Part shown: positions 5,378 to 6,760 of the stretch, one piece after another
Numbering within the stretch: the stretch's first letter is position 1
Layout: each line of letters starts with the position of its first letter
Source: MGNI01 sp964353875
Lineage (GTDB): Bacteria > Chloroflexota > Anaerolineae > Anaerolineales > E44-bin32
Assembly: GCA_964353875.1 (NCBI GenBank)
Contig: CAYGXU010000147.1
Location: 1-6,760 of the forward strand
DNA length: 6,760 nucleotides
Reading direction: 5' to 3'
Made by a program: the position numbers and the translations under genes
The notes under the pieces: model-generated
What the model was told of the DNA's origin: nothing
Seen by the model: the letters and a program-made list of their open reading frames with translations, nothing else
The model's database searches: none

Positions 5378-6661
5378 TTATTGCACCGGATTCATCACCC
5401 TCCCCAGGAATAGGATTGTCCCAGTCTGCAGATCTTCGATCATGAAGATGAAAGGATGGTCGATGGTCATTTCGACCGGCGCCAGGGGCGCCATTGTGAC
5501 CTGCATGATCACTGCTGTAGCCGCTGCAGCTTCGGTCCCTTCTTCATCCACGGAGACAAATGCCTTGTGTACGATCTCGCTGATGAAGAGATCGCGGGTG
5601 CCATCCATCCCAGAGAAATCCGCCTCCGAAAAAGCCCTGGGCATTCCCATCTCTCGTAGCGTCTCGCTCAAGCCATAGCTAGTCTCATATTCGAATTTTG
5701 GCATACTGAGGCGAACCGTCTGCGACTCAAGGCTTCCCATGATCTCCTGTAATCGCTGGCTATCCAGACTGTCTTCAAAGCTTTCGAAGCGATCCGCATC
5801 CGGCAGCAGGATGACCATCGCCGTCTTATCGCCCACGTAAGGCAGCACCACCGCCTGGTAGCCCTCCCCTTCGCCGTAGCGGAACATCTCCTCTTGGAAC
5901 ATGAATGATGCCGCCACATCCGAGCCATCCAAAAGATGAAAGACCCCCTCCCGCGTACCCTCTACTTCAAAGGGATGCAGCCAGCCGGCATTAAAATAGA
6001 TGGCGTTGGCCAGGATCAATCGGGTCAGGGTATTGATCGCACCTTGTGGGATTAAATCCTTGATTTTCTCTTCGGTCTGCTCACTGACCCAATCATTAAT
6101 GACTTGACGCGCCTGCTCGGACTCTTTCTCAAAATCGACCAGGCGCATACCGGCGCCATAGTTCAGCGCAATGACATCCAGATAGTCTGAGAGAAACTCA
6201 TAACCGCGTTGACCCCAGATCGAGTTGGCGATATTCAACTTGAAGGGTTCACCCATCTCGTCCCCTATTCCCTCATCGAGACGAGCCAGTTCAAGATCAA
6301 GCGCGTTGAAGGCAGGGTGTAATCGATCCTGAGGAAGAAGGTAATGCAATGTTTGCGCCATCTGTTGCTCAGTCTCCCCTCGAGCTCCGGCATAGGTCAT
6401 CGCCAGGGCCAGCGAGATGCTGTAGGGAGAATAGAACAGGTTGCCCCCTCCCTTTTTCAATTGATGGTAGAGATCAAAGGCGAAAGCAGAGTTCCCAGCG
6501 GTCAACTCCTGCAGATCAGCCCCTTGCACCTGCGGTGAAGAAGCGCGCTCCAGATCGGACTTGGCCTCCATAGCCGAGGCCGCTGGTTGAGCGCAACTTG
6601 TGATAAGAACTGACAAAATCAACAACCAGAAGAGCGATTTTGCTGAACATAATAATCCCAT
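5378..6661 (-). CDS. Secreted lipoprotein serpin (serine/cysteine protease inhibitor)
   Basis: 427 residues, a full-length serpin. The N-terminus is a lipoprotein signal: hydrophobic helix 9-22, then lipobox ITSC with the lipidated Cys at 23, followed by a roughly 30-residue linker. The fold begins near NSAFAFDLYHQL (57-68). Family landmarks: NLFYSPYSISLALAM (74-88), NSIWGQ (146-151), INDWVSEQTEEKIKDLIP (188-205), LILANAIYFNAGW (215-227), MPKFEYETSYGL (320-331) and DFSGM (348-352). The hinge EEGTEAAAAT (373-382) has the small residues of inhibitory serpins that insert their reactive loop. The signature TIDHPFIFMI (399-408) matches the serpin pattern. Counting from the hinge, P1 is Thr389 and P1' Met390. 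Counting back from the HPF motif as in alpha-1-antitrypsin suggests a loop about three residues longer, so the cleaved bond is uncertain. It would trap proteases irreversibly at the cell surface. AAAGGAG lies 9 bases before the ATG, and a terminator follows. It is probably a single-gene unit, not part of the polysaccharide operon. Confidence 0.95.
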   Translation of the reverse strand: MGLLCSAKSLFWLLILSVLITSCAQPAASAMEAKSDLERASSPQVQGADLQELTAGNSAFAFDLYHQLKKGGGNLFYSPYSISLALAMTYAGARGETEQQMAQTLHYLLPQDRLHPAFNALDLELARLDEGIGDEMGEPFKLNIANSIWGQRGYEFLSDYLDVIALNYGAGMRLVDFEKESEQARQVINDWVSEQTEEKIKDLIPQGAINTLTRLILANAIYFNAGWLHPFEVEGTREGVFHLLDGSDVAASFMFQEEMFRYGEGEGYQAVVLPYVGDKTAMVILLPDADRFESFEDSLDSQRLQEIMGSLESQTVRLSMPKFEYETSYGLSETLREMGMPRAFSEADFSGMDGTRDLFISEIVHKAFVSVDEEGTEAAAATAVIMQVTMAPLAPVEMTIDHPFIFMIEDLQTGTILFLGRVMNPVQ

Positions 6662-6670
6662 TTTCTTGTA

Positions 6671-6677
6671 CTCCTTT
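6671..6677 (-). promoter_or_regulatory. Shine-Dalgarno site of the serpin gene
   Basis: On the reverse strand AAAGGAG lies 9 bases before the ATG at 6661. It fixes that ATG as the start and gives a complete signal peptide with correct lipobox spacing. Confidence 0.7.
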
Positions 6678-6700
6678 CAGGAAATGTCCAATTTCATCTA

Positions 6701-6748
6701 CCTGGGCATGATTGGCTCGGTATTCTCGGTTTGAGTAGCATCCCCAGG
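6701..6748. repeat. Imperfect inverted repeat with internal direct repeat upstream of the serpin
   Basis: CCTGGGCATG (6701-6710) and CATCCCCAGG (6739-6748) are inverted copies matching at 9 of 10 positions, 28 bases apart. Between them CTCGGT occurs twice, 9 bases apart (6716-6721 and 6725-6730). The block lies 40-87 bases before the serpin ATG, where a promoter and operator are expected. I see no convincing -35/-10 pair, so its role is open. Confidence 0.3.
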
Positions 6749-6760
6749 ATAAGCCCTACC

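Overview
This window most likely comes from the chromosome of a free-living bacterium. It holds the end of a surface-polysaccharide (exopolysaccharide or capsule) gene cluster on the + strand, facing a secreted protease-inhibitor gene on the - strand. The style of the sugar transferase C-terminus, the TagA-type protein and the lipoprotein serpin recall Chloroflexota (Anaerolineae-like). That is an impression from family memory, not a search result, and I hold it loosely. Base composition is mixed. The yfhO-like gene and the stretch before it look more AT-rich than the first two genes.

Layout. (1) 3-143: probable C-terminal tail of an upstream gene, perhaps a glycosyltransferase, overlapping the next gene. 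(2) 130-894: WecG/TagA/CpsF-family glycosyltransferase. (3) 895-996: intergenic, with a good sigma70-type promoter (TTGTCA, 17 bp, TATACT). (4) 997-2415: membrane sugar-1-phosphate transferase of the WcaJ type. (5) 2416-2957: a disturbed stretch with no intact gene of ordinary size. It holds a reverse-strand gene remnant split by one frameshift in an A run (2429-2768). It also holds a + strand small single-helix membrane protein gene interrupted by one in-frame TGA (2789-2971), whose end overlaps the next start. (6) 2958-5171: large YfhO-family polytopic membrane protein. (7) 5172-5377: convergent intergenic region with a clear terminator for the reverse-strand gene. (8) 5378-6661, - strand: serpin with a lipoprotein signal and an inhibitory-type hinge. 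(9) 6662-6760: its upstream region, with a good Shine-Dalgarno site and an imperfect inverted repeat.

How the genes may work together. The WcaJ-type enzyme would start a repeat unit by placing a sugar-1-phosphate on undecaprenyl phosphate. The TagA-type enzyme would add a following sugar at the membrane face. The YfhO-like protein would modify or extend the polymer outside the membrane using lipid-linked sugar. The serpin is transcribed towards them and is probably a separate unit protecting the cell surface from proteases. The least explained part is 2416-2971, where two apparently broken genes lie back to back between two intact polysaccharide genes.
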